Of a DNA stretch of 64,000 nt, positions 27,376 to 35,253 are shown piece by piece. The notes beneath the pieces were generated by a model. It saw only the letters and a list, made by a program, of their open reading frames with translations. It searched no databases and was not told the origin of the DNA. A program made the position numbers and the translations under genes. Position 1 is the stretch's first letter. Each line of letters starts with the position of its first letter. Origin of the DNA: Salegentibacter salinarum (GTDB lineage Bacteria > Bacteroidota > Bacteroidia > Flavobacteriales > Flavobacteriaceae); contig NZ_FUZC01000008.1 in NCBI RefSeq assembly GCF_900168115.1, positions 142,373-206,372 on the forward strand, in the 5' to 3' direction.

Positions 27376-27638
27376 TGAAGTTCAAAGAGATGATTTCGCA
27401 AAGAGCATTCTGGAAATCGGTTTTGTTTCTAGGCCTTGGCTTTTTAATTGTATATGATATTGTAAGTATGTTGTTTGAATACGGCGGATTTCATTTTGAA
27501 GCCTATTTTACCGAACGCACGGAAGATGGGAAGTTGTTTCGTTTTATCGCGGGTCAATTTCTTGCAGCTTTTGTTTATGGATTTATCATTTCGTTTGGGC
27601 AGTTTAGGGCAAGAAAAAAGAAAGATGCCGAAAACTAA
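27375..27638 (+). CDS. Small two-helix membrane protein
   Basis: 87 residues. Two hydrophobic segments (about 13-33 SVLFLGLGFLIVYDIVSML, and about 58-77 AGQFLAAFVYGFIISFG) are joined by an acidic loop, with a Lys/Arg-rich tail RARKKKDAEN. It is translationally linked to the MazG-like gene and precedes aroA by 12 nt. No family function recognised; such proteins recur in this position in flavobacteria. Confidence 0.72.
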   Translation: MKFKEMISQRAFWKSVLFLGLGFLIVYDIVSMLFEYGGFHFEAYFTERTEDGKLFRFIAGQFLAAFVYGFIISFGQFRARKKKDAEN

Positions 27639-27650
27639 TATTAGCAATTA

Positions 27651-28880
27651 ATGAACTTAAAAATTTCAAATACCACGAAGCATCTTAGCGGTACAATAAA
27701 AGTTACCGGTTCTAAAAGTGAATCTAATCGTTTACTGATTTTGCAGGCTTTATATTCAAATTTAAAGATCAGCAATCTTTCCAATAGTGATGATACCCAT
27801 TATTTGCAGAAAGCTTTAAAAAGCGAAGATGAATTAGTTGATATTCACCACGCAGGGACGGCAATGCGCTTCCTAACCGCTTATTTTTCTACTTTAGAAG
27901 GCAGGGAAGTAGTGTTAACCGGGAGTAAAAGAATGACCGAGCGTCCTGTTAAACTTCTTGTTGATGCGTTAAAACAAATGGGAGCTGATATTTCTTATGA
28001 GCAAAACGAAGGTTATCCGCCAATAAGGATTAAAGGGAAAAAGCTTACCGCAAATCGTGTGACGCTTCAGGCTAATATTAGCAGTCAGTATATTTCAGCA
28101 TTAATGCTTATTGCACCTTCACTTCCTAACGGACTCGAAATTAATTTGGAAGGTGAAATTACTTCTACACCTTATATAAAAATGACTTTAGAAATCTTGC
28201 AACGCTTAGGAATTCCAGGAGTTTTTGAAGGAAATACCATTAAAATTGAACCTACTCAGGAAGTAGAAAGACAAACTTTAGCTGTTGAATCAGATTGGAG
28301 TTCAGCTTCTTATTATTATAGTTTAGCGGCGATTAGCGATTCTGCCGATTTAAAATTAAGCACTTATCGAAAAACCAGTTTACAGGGAGATTCCTGCCTG
28401 GCTGAAATTTATAAGCAGTTTGGAGTGACTACCAAGTTTGAAGATGATCATATTATTTTAAAAAAACGCCCCGGAACTAAACCAAAACATATTGAAGAAA
28501 ACCTTCAAAACTCACCGGATATCGCCCAAACCATTTCAGTGACCTGTCTTGCTTTAAGCGTGCCCTGTAAGCTAACCGGTTTGCACACCTTAAAAATAAA
28601 AGAGACCGACAGGCTGGTAGCTTTAAAAACTGAAATTGAGAAATTCGGAAGTAAAGTAAAAGTCACCAATAACAGTTTAGAACTTCTTCCGGAGAAAAAA
28701 TTTTCAGAGAATGTTTCAGTAGCCACGTATAATGATCATCGAATGGCAATGGCTTTTGCTCCCCTGGGACTCAAGGTTCCATTTAAAATTGAAGATGCCG
28801 AAGTGGTTTCAAAATCATATCCTGGATTTTGGGAAGATTTTGAAAAACTCAGTTTTAAGATTGAAAAAACTTCAATTTAA
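27651..28880 (+). CDS. aroA: 3-phosphoshikimate 1-carboxyvinyltransferase (EPSP synthase)
   Basis: 409 residues, slightly short for the family (about 425-430) but with its motifs: GSKSESNRLLILQALY, HAGTAMRFLTAYFST, SKRMTERPVKLLVDALKQMG, KIKETDRLVALKTE, and TYNDHRMAMAFAPLGL. Joins shikimate-3-phosphate with PEP, the penultimate step to chorismate. It stands apart from the aromatic operon at 16.9-20.9 kb, downstream of the MazG-like and membrane-protein genes, with no visible promoter of its own. Confidence 0.94.
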   Translation: MNLKISNTTKHLSGTIKVTGSKSESNRLLILQALYSNLKISNLSNSDDTHYLQKALKSEDELVDIHHAGTAMRFLTAYFSTLEGREVVLTGSKRMTERPVKLLVDALKQMGADISYEQNEGYPPIRIKGKKLTANRVTLQANISSQYISALMLIAPSLPNGLEINLEGEITSTPYIKMTLEILQRLGIPGVFEGNTIKIEPTQEVERQTLAVESDWSSASYYYSLAAISDSADLKLSTYRKTSLQGDSCLAEIYKQFGVTTKFEDDHIILKKRPGTKPKHIEENLQNSPDIAQTISVTCLALSVPCKLTGLHTLKIKETDRLVALKTEIEKFGSKVKVTNNSLELLPEKKFSENVSVATYNDHRMAMAFAPLGLKVPFKIEDAEVVSKSYPGFWEDFEKLSFKIEKTSI

Positions 28881-28909
28881 AAGCTTTTTTCAAATAAACC
28901 GTTAATTAC

Positions 28910-28941
28910 TTGACAACCCCTATCTTGAGATTGTATATTTG
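28910..28941 (+). promoter_or_regulatory. Promoter of queA
   Basis: TATATTTG (28934-28941) fits TAnnTTTG, with TTGAC at 28910 about the right distance upstream for the -33 box. It lies between the aroA stop and queA. Confidence 0.55.
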
Positions 28942-28967
28942 CCGCTTCTAAAAATGCAATTATGGGA

Positions 28968-30017
28968 ATGAAACTTTCACACTTCAATTTTGAACTTCCA
29001 GATGAACTATTGGCAGAGTACCCTTCAGAGAACAGGGACGAAGCCAGATTAATGGTTCTAAACCGGAAGGAACAAACAATTGAACATAAACAATTTAAAG
29101 ATATTCTGGATTATTTTGAGCCCGAAGATGTTATGGTATTGAACAATACCAAGGTATTTCCGGCTAGATTATATGGTAATAAAGAAAAAACCGGAGCCAG
29201 AATTGAGGTTTTTCTTTTAAGAGAATTAAATCCTGAAACCAAACTTTGGGATGTTCTTGTAGATCCTGCAAGAAAAATTAGAATCGGGAATAAGCTTTAT
29301 TTTGGTGAAGATGAAAGTTTAGTGGCTGAGGTTATAGACAACACTACTTCCCGCGGAAGAACGCTTCGTTTTCTTTACGATGGTTCTTACGAAGATTTCA
29401 GAAAAAAATTAAAGGACCTGGGAGAGACTCCACTTCCCAAATATATAAAGCGTAATGTTGAGCCTGAAGATCAGGAGCGCTACCAAACAATCTACGCAAA
29501 AGAAGAAGGAGCTGTAGCTGCACCAACCGCCGGACTTCACTTTTCTAAACACCTTTTAAAGCGTTTGGAAATTAAAGGAGTAGATTTTGCTGAAGTTACA
29601 TTACACGTAGGTTTGGGAACTTTTAGCCCGGTTGAGGTAGAAGACCTTAGCAAACATAAAATGGATAGTGAAGAAGCTTTTATTGAAAGGAAAGCTACAC
29701 AAACCATCAACAGGGCAAAACTGGAAAACAGGCGCGTTTGTGCTGTTGGTACCACGGTAATGCGTGTGTTGGAAAGTGCGGTTTCTTCTAACCATACCTT
29801 AAATGAATTTAATGGCTGGACCAATAAATTTATTTTCCCTCCTTACGATTTTAGTATTGCGAATTGTATGATTACAAACTTCCATACTCCAAAATCTACA
29901 CTTCTTATGATGATCTCAGCCTTTGCCGGTCACGATTTTATGAAGCGTGCTTATGAAGAGGCGGTAAAAGAGAAATATCGTTTTTATACTTATGGGGATG
30001 CGATGTTGATCATCTAA
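28968..30017 (+). CDS. queA: S-adenosylmethionine:tRNA ribosyltransferase-isomerase
   Basis: 349 residues. Transfers ribosyl from SAM to preQ1 in tRNA to make epoxyqueuosine. Motifs: [60 protein letters not shown], and [21 protein letters not shown] occurs at 28962 and 28968; the latter gives the family start [19 protein letters not shown]. Monocistronic: its own promoter upstream and a terminator at 30040. Confidence 0.95.
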   Translation: MKLSHFNFELPDELLAEYPSENRDEARLMVLNRKEQTIEHKQFKDILDYFEPEDVMVLNNTKVFPARLYGNKEKTGARIEVFLLRELNPETKLWDVLVDPARKIRIGNKLYFGEDESLVAEVIDNTTSRGRTLRFLYDGSYEDFRKKLKDLGETPLPKYIKRNVEPEDQERYQTIYAKEEGAVAAPTAGLHFSKHLLKRLEIKGVDFAEVTLHVGLGTFSPVEVEDLSKHKMDSEEAFIERKATQTINRAKLENRRVCAVGTTVMRVLESAVSSNHTLNEFNGWTNKFIFPPYDFSIANCMITNFHTPKSTLLMMISAFAGHDFMKRAYEEAVKEKYRFYTYGDAMLII

Positions 30018-30039
30018 TTCCATAAAGTTTTAAAAATAC

Positions 30040-30074
30040 AAGCCACAACTTATATAATTAGGTTGTGGCTTTTT
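30040..30074 (+). terminator. Intrinsic terminator of queA
   Basis: AAGCCACAAC (30040-30049) pairs with GTTGTGGCTT (30062-30071), followed by T's. Nothing else is recognised between here and the rlmN promoter. Confidence 0.85.
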
Positions 30075-30273
30075 GATTGATTGTGTTTTTGCAATGGAAT
30101 AGAATTAGGTTTATTTAATTCACAAACCTAAGAGGTGTAAAAAAAAACTCACCGGAAGCTAGGTATGTGATGGATGAATTTTTTTAATGCTTAAAATCAA
30201 AATTTTAATTTGCTTAGCATCAGAAATTAAAACACTTAGCTTCAGCTTAACTTAAAAATCCTTTAATTCTTCA

Positions 30274-30281
30274 TACTTTTG
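30274..30281 (+). promoter_or_regulatory. -7 element before rlmN
   Basis: TACTTTTG fits TAnnTTTG and ends 4 nt before the GTG start of rlmN, so the transcript is nearly leaderless. Confidence 0.45.
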
Positions 30282-30285
30282 CAGC

Positions 30286-31329
30286 GTGAAAAATAAGAAG
30301 AAAGACATACGGGCACTTACCAAAGCTCAACTACAGGAATTTTTTGTAGCCAATGGCGATAAATCTTTCCGCGGAAGTCAGGTATATGAATGGCTTTGGA
30401 ATAAAGGCGCGCACAGTTTTGAGGCGATGACCAATATTTCTAAAGCTACCCGCGAAATGCTGGACGAGAATTTTGTGATTAACCATATTCGGGTAGACAA
30501 AATGCAACGCAGCAGCGATGGCACCATTAAAAATGCTGTAAAACTTCACGATCAACTAACAGTAGAATCGGTTTTAATTCCTACAGCCAGCAGAACAACG
30601 GCCTGTGTTTCTTCTCAGGTTGGTTGCAGCTTAGACTGCCAGTTTTGTGCTACCGCAAAATTAAAAAGAATGCGCAACCTGAATCCTGATGAAATTTATG
30701 ATCAGGTAGTTGCTATAGATAATGAAAGTCGCTTGTATTTTGACAGGCCTCTTAGTAATATTGTTTTTATGGGAATGGGCGAACCGCTTATGAACTATAA
30801 TAACGTAATGAAAGCGGTAGAAAAGATCACTTCCCCAGAAGGTTTGGGAATGTCCCCAAAACGAATTACTATTTCTACCTCTGGAGTTCCAAAAATGATT
30901 AAAAAACTGGCCGATGATGAAGCTAAGATTAAACTTGCTGTTTCTCTACATTCAGCAATAGATGAGGTGCGAACCCAAATAATGCCTTTTAATGAAACTT
31001 TTCCTTTAGACGATCTTAGGGAAGCTTTGGAATACTGGTATTCTAAAACCAAAAGTCGAATTACTTACGAATACATTGTTTGGAAAGATATTAACGATAC
31101 GAGAAAGGATGCTGAAGCGCTTGTTCGTTTCTGTAGTTATGTACCGTGTAAGGTGAATTTAATTGAATACAATCCAATAGACGATGGTAATTTTCAGCAG
31201 GCTTCTTCTAATGCTACAGATATGTATCAGCAAATTTTGGAACGCAATGGGATTACAGTAACGGTAAGACGTTCCCGTGGTAAAGATATCGACGCTGCCT
31301 GTGGTCAGTTAGCTAATAAATCGGCTTAA
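30286..31329 (+). CDS. rlmN: 23S rRNA (adenine-C2)-methyltransferase RlmN
   Basis: 347 residues, GTG start directly after a -7 element. Radical-SAM enzyme: the cluster motif GCSLDCQFCATAKLKRM (C-x3-C-x2-C) is present. The two catalytic Cys are in TTACVSSQVGC and in the C-terminal DAACGQL. NIVFMGMGEPLMNYNNV and ITISTSGVPKMI are also typical. It methylates A2503 of 23S rRNA and A37 of some tRNAs. Confidence 0.95.
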   Translation: MKNKKKDIRALTKAQLQEFFVANGDKSFRGSQVYEWLWNKGAHSFEAMTNISKATREMLDENFVINHIRVDKMQRSSDGTIKNAVKLHDQLTVESVLIPTASRTTACVSSQVGCSLDCQFCATAKLKRMRNLNPDEIYDQVVAIDNESRLYFDRPLSNIVFMGMGEPLMNYNNVMKAVEKITSPEGLGMSPKRITISTSGVPKMIKKLADDEAKIKLAVSLHSAIDEVRTQIMPFNETFPLDDLREALEYWYSKTKSRITYEYIVWKDINDTRKDAEALVRFCSYVPCKVNLIEYNPIDDGNFQQASSNATDMYQQILERNGITVTVRRSRGKDIDAACGQLANKSA

Positions 31330-31393
31330 TCGCTCTTCAGAATCACTTAATTTTTGAAAGAAAAACCACCGATGAATATTCTCTATAAATAAT

Positions 31394-31401
31394 TATCTTT
31401 G
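31394..31401 (+). promoter_or_regulatory. -7 element before the polyprenyl synthase gene
   Basis: TATCTTTG matches TAnnTTTG, 8 nt before the ATG at 31410. Confidence 0.45.
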
Positions 31402-31409
31402 GTGGCTTA

Positions 31410-32387
31410 ATGAAAGTAATTTCCCAAATAAAACTTCCGGTTGAGAAAGAGATGGAGCTTTTTGAAAAAAAGTTCCTGGAATCTATGTCCTCCAAAGTTG
31501 CACTGCTCAACAGGATAACACATTATATTGTTAACCGCAAAGGAAAGCAGATGCGACCTATGTTCGTTTTCCTGGTTGCTAAAATGGTTTCTGACGGGAG
31601 CGTGAACGAGCGCACCTATCGCGGTGCATCGGTAATAGAGCTTATTCATACCGCTACTTTGGTTCACGATGATGTGGTTGACGATTCTAATCGCCGCCGT
31701 GGATTCTTTAGTATAAATGCTTTATGGAAAAACAAGATCGCCGTTTTAGTGGGTGATTATTTACTTTCTAAGGGTTTACTTCTTTCTATAGATAATAATG
31801 ATTTTGACCTGCTAAAAATTATTTCAGTCGCGGTTCGGGAAATGAGTGAAGGTGAATTGCTTCAAATAGAAAAAGCCAGGCGTTTAGATATTACTGAAGC
31901 CGTTTATTACGACATTATTCGGCAAAAAACCGCTACGCTTATTGCTGCTTGTTGCAGTTTAGGAGCAGCTTCGGTGAAACCAGATTCTGATGCCATTGCT
32001 AAAATGAGACGATTTGGTGAATTAATTGGGATGGCGTTCCAGATTAAAGATGATCTCTTTGATTATGGCGATGAGCAAATTGGGAAGCCTACCGGCATTG
32101 ATATTAAAGAACAAAAAATGACTTTGCCTTTAATTTACGCCCTGAATAATTCGACTAAAAAAGAGAAGGATTGGGTGATTAATTCGGTTAAAAATCACAA
32201 TAAAGATAAGAAGCGGGTAAAAGAGGTAATTCAGTTTGTAAAAGATAAGAATGGACTTGATTACGCCGTAACTCGTATGGAAGAATTTCAGCGTGAAGCT
32301 TTATTGATCCTTGAAGATTATCCGCCATCACCTTACCGCGAATCCCTGGAGCTTATGGTAAATTACGTGATAGAACGTAAAAAGTAA
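31410..32387 (+). CDS. Polyprenyl (octaprenyl/heptaprenyl-type) diphosphate synthase
   Basis: 325 residues, trans-isoprenyl diphosphate synthase. First Asp-rich motif in TATLVHDDVVDDSNRRRGF, second in MAFQIKDDLFDYGDEQIGKP, with GKQMRPMFVFL and GDYLLSKGL between. It makes the side chain of menaquinone by adding isopentenyl diphosphate units; chain length cannot be read with certainty, though small residues before the first motif favour a long product. Monocistronic. Confidence 0.92.
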   Translation: MKVISQIKLPVEKEMELFEKKFLESMSSKVALLNRITHYIVNRKGKQMRPMFVFLVAKMVSDGSVNERTYRGASVIELIHTATLVHDDVVDDSNRRRGFFSINALWKNKIAVLVGDYLLSKGLLLSIDNNDFDLLKIISVAVREMSEGELLQIEKARRLDITEAVYYDIIRQKTATLIAACCSLGAASVKPDSDAIAKMRRFGELIGMAFQIKDDLFDYGDEQIGKPTGIDIKEQKMTLPLIYALNNSTKKEKDWVINSVKNHNKDKKRVKEVIQFVKDKNGLDYAVTRMEEFQREALLILEDYPPSPYRESLELMVNYVIERKK

Positions 32388-32497
32388 GGCTGGTTTGAAG
32401 TTTTACGTTTCCTCTAAAACATTCGATTAGAATCTGAAAACCAGTTCAGGTTAACAAAAAAACAAAACAGCCTTAATTACTTTTTAAAAGAATAAGA

Positions 32498-32728
32498 TTA
32501 GTTATCGTCTTCGTGAATTTCTTCATCTATTTCTCTTTCTACTTTTTCTGCACCTTCTTCAACTTTTTTAGCCCCTTCTTTCACTTTTTCCCCGGCTTTA
32601 TTCACATTGTCTTCAATGTCTTTGCCTATTGCTTCTACGGCATCTTCTGTTTTTTCCTGGGTGGTGTCCCGGCAGGAATATAAACTAAGCGCAAAAATGC
32701 AAACTAATAATAAAATTAAATTTTTCAT
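32498..32728 (-). CDS. Small acidic helical lipoprotein (1)
   Basis: 76 residues from the ATG at 32728. The start is chosen because MKNLILLLVCIFALSLYSCR is a complete lipoprotein signal (lipobox LYSC). The mature part is a charged, heptad-like helix with repeats of the EKVKEGAKKVEEGAEKVE type, resembling late-embryogenesis/YtxH-like helices. It is a paralogue of the next gene upstream. A stabilising or stress role is only a guess. Confidence 0.75.
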   Translation of the reverse strand: MKNLILLLVCIFALSLYSCRDTTQEKTEDAVEAIGKDIEDNVNKAGEKVKEGAKKVEEGAEKVEREIDEEIHEDDN

Positions 32729-32751
32729 TGAAATTTGATTTTGGTTTAAAC

Positions 32752-32786
32752 TAAAAAAAGCCACTTTTTATTACAAAAGCGGCTTT
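32752..32786 (-). terminator. Terminator after the second acidic lipoprotein gene
   Basis: On the minus strand AAAGCCGCTTTT pairs with AAAAGTGGCTTT around a short loop (one G-T pair), followed by T's. It separates the two paralogous genes into distinct transcripts. Confidence 0.75.
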
Positions 32787-32808
32787 AGAATCTAATACAA
32801 AGAAACGA

Positions 32809-33045
32809 TTACATATTGTCGTCTTCGTTCATTTCTTCTTCCATTTCTTGCTCAGCTTCTTCAGCTTCAGCTTCTATTTCGTTACCAGCTTCTTCCATCT
32901 CATTTCCTGCTTCGTCAGCAGCATTTTCGATGTCTTCACCAGCAGACTCCATAGCGTCTTCTGTTTTTTCTTCAGTAGTTTCTCTACAAGAGTAGATAGA
33001 AAGTGACATTGTTGCAACAGCAAAAAGTAAAAATAATTTTTTCAT
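32809..33045 (-). CDS. Small acidic helical lipoprotein (2)
   Basis: 78 residues with lipobox IYSC and the same RETTEEKTEDAMES opening of the mature chain as its neighbour (RDTTQEKTEDAVEA). The rest is a very acidic helix with repeats such as NEMEEAGNEIEAEAEEAEQE and hardly any basic residue. Tandem duplication with diverging charge (the neighbour is Lys-rich) is visible. Function unknown. Confidence 0.75.
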   Translation of the reverse strand: MKKLFLLFAVATMSLSIYSCRETTEEKTEDAMESAGEDIENAADEAGNEMEEAGNEIEAEAEEAEQEMEEEMNEDDNM

Positions 33046-33090
33046 TTTAGAATATGTTAATTAGTTGAAAGAACAAATTTAAACTATTTT

Positions 33091-33417
33091 TTAATTGTGC
33101 AAGGGATTCTTTTCAATCAAATATTTCCAATATCTTTTGGGGACGTGTTGATGATGAAGCTTAATGTTTATGCGGAATTTGATGGTGGTAGCTTCAAAAT
33201 AATTCTTCCATAATTTCTGAAACTCCTGCTCGTGGGAATCTAAGAAATAATCATTTTCTTCTGAAGAACCCGAATTTTTAGCAAAATCAATATTGATGAT
33301 ATCGGTGGTAGGTAGATTATAATAGAGTCCGTATTTACGTTTCAGATCATATATTATCCATTCCTGGTCGCTATAGCGGGTGGTGAAGTGATTTTTTATA
33401 AGCCTTAATTCGATCAA
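33091..33417 (-). pseudogene. C-terminal fragment of a DUF4130 (TIGR03915-type) protein
   Basis: 108 residues that match only the end of the DUF4130 putative DNA repair family: WIIYDLKRKYGLYYNLPTTD, EFQKLWKNYFEATTI, and the diagnostic HHQHVPKRYWKYLIEKNP. Full proteins are about 250 residues, and the missing N-terminal half is not upstream, where the sulfatase gene ends 60 bp away. Its initiator would be internal to the domain. It is therefore most likely a truncated remnant, though expression as a short protein is possible. Confidence 0.7.
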
Positions 33418-33477
33418 ACATTATAATCTGTGAAGTTGATTCAAAAATAGGAAAAAATCCGATAATTTGGATTAATT

Positions 33478-35160
33478 CTAATTTTTAAAATCAGGATAGT
33501 TTTCCGGATCTTCCCCCGCAAGTTTCGCAAAATTTCTATAGGCCCGTTCTACCTTTTCTTCGGGGGTTGTCTTAAATTCTGCATCAGTAATATTATATTC
33601 TTCCTGTAGGGAATCCAGGCTTTGATGCATTTCTTCTCTTACTTCGGCATAATCTGGATGATTATAAATATTTGTCATTTCTTTAGGGTCTTCTTTCAAA
33701 TCATAAAGTTCCCATTCATCAATATTATCATAAAAATGCATTAATTTAAAACGATTGGTCCTAATCCCGTAGTGTCTTTTCACCATATGAAAAGCGGGAA
33801 AATCGTAATAATGATAATAAATTGCATTCCTAAAATCTTCATCTGAAACTGAATTATTCATTAAAGTTCGTAATGATTTTCCCTGCATATCCTGTGGAAT
33901 TTCTGCATTGGCAAAATCGAGAAAAGTTGGAGCAAAATCCAGGTTTTGCGTTAGCGCACTTATTTCACTTCCGGCTTCAATCTCTCCGGGAAGTTGCATT
34001 AGCATAGGCATAGCCAAAGATTCTTCGTACATAAACCGCTTGTCAAAAAATCCTTTTTCACCTAAATAAAAACCCTGGTCTGTGGTGTAAACAATTAAGG
34101 TGTTCTCATCTAAACCTGATTCTTCCAGATAATCAAGAATCTCCCCAACCCCTTCATCTACCGAAGCAACAGTGGCAAGATAATCTCTTAAATAGCGCTG
34201 ACCTTTCCATTTTGCCAGTTCTTTACCTGTTAAATTAGCTTCGTGGAAAGCATCATTTTTAGGTCGGTAAGCAGCGTTCCAGGTATCGCGTTGTTCTTTC
34301 GTCATTCTTTCAAAATCTGTTTTCCATGGATTATGCCTTAAGGAATCGCTGCCTTTCTCCACGCTCATTTTTAAATCGTGACCTTCGTACATATCTTCAT
34401 AGATGGTTTGCAGTTGTTGCTGCGCGGCTACCTGGCCTTCGTGATCTGAAAAATAACTATCGGGCAAAGGGAATTCAATAGAATCGTATTTATTTAAATG
34501 CCTTAAAGCGGGCATCCAGTTTCTATGTGGAGCCTTATGTTGAACCATAAGCATAAAAGGTTTGTCTTCATCCCGGTTGTTTTTTAACCAGTCCAGGCCC
34601 ATTTCGGTAATAATATCTGTGGCATAACCTTCAATTCTTGTAGTATCTTTTCCTTTAATGAAATCGGGATTATAATAATTCCCCTGATCTACAAGAATAT
34701 TCCAGTGATCAAAACCTTCAGGTAAACCGTGAAGGTGCCATTTTCCAACCAGGGCGGTTTGATACCCAACTTCTTTTAAGAATTTGGGAAGCGTGGGTTG
34801 CGAACCGTCAAAAACTTCCCCGTTCATTCTAAACCCGTTTTCGTGGCTATGCTTCCCGGTTAGGATTACAGCACGGCTGGGTCCACAAATGGAATTTGTA
34901 CAAAAATTATTATTGAATTTCACTCCGTTTTGAGCAATTCTATCAATGTTTGGAGTTGGTGCTAATTTACTTACCGGATGGCCGTAAGCACTAATCGCCT
35001 GAGCCGCGTGATCATCGGTCATTATAAAAACAATATTTGGCCGTTTTGTTTCCGGGTCTTTATCTTCTTCTTTTTCTGAAGTATTGTTTTTACAGGAAAT
35101 CAACGAAATACCTACTAGAAAAAAGCTGAAGACCAAAGGAAAAATTTTCTTAGAAATCAT
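33478..35160 (-). CDS. Sulfatase (S1 family lipoprotein)
   Basis: 560 residues from the ATG at 35160. The start is chosen because it gives MISKKIFPLVFSFFLVGISL and the lipobox ISC. The formylglycine motif CGPSR (in TNSICGPSRAVILTGKHSHE) is of the Cys type and needs a maturation enzyme encoded elsewhere. Metal and substrate residues are seen in NIVFIMTDDHAAQ, TPNIDRIAQNG, VGKWHLHG, and VYTTDQGFYLGEKG. Probably removes sulfate esters from a polysaccharide at the cell surface. It is divergent from the PUL regulator. If the PUL targets a neutral glucan, the sulfatase may serve another substrate. Subfamily S1_8 or S1_11 is possible. Confidence 0.88.
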   Translation of the reverse strand: MISKKIFPLVFSFFLVGISLISCKNNTSEKEEDKDPETKRPNIVFIMTDDHAAQAISAYGHPVSKLAPTPNIDRIAQNGVKFNNNFCTNSICGPSRAVILTGKHSHENGFRMNGEVFDGSQPTLPKFLKEVGYQTALVGKWHLHGLPEGFDHWNILVDQGNYYNPDFIKGKDTTRIEGYATDIITEMGLDWLKNNRDEDKPFMLMVQHKAPHRNWMPALRHLNKYDSIEFPLPDSYFSDHEGQVAAQQQLQTIYEDMYEGHDLKMSVEKGSDSLRHNPWKTDFERMTKEQRDTWNAAYRPKNDAFHEANLTGKELAKWKGQRYLRDYLATVASVDEGVGEILDYLEESGLDENTLIVYTTDQGFYLGEKGFFDKRFMYEESLAMPMLMQLPGEIEAGSEISALTQNLDFAPTFLDFANAEIPQDMQGKSLRTLMNNSVSDEDFRNAIYYHYYDFPAFHMVKRHYGIRTNRFKLMHFYDNIDEWELYDLKEDPKEMTNIYNHPDYAEVREEMHQSLDSLQEEYNITDAEFKTTPEEKVERAYRNFAKLAGEDPENYPDFKN

Positions 35161-35253
35161 AAAGGAAGATTTTGATGAGTAAGGACTAAAGTACAAAAAG
35201 TATGTAATTTTGTCTTAAATTAGACCTATACACAAACTGCTCAATTACATTTT

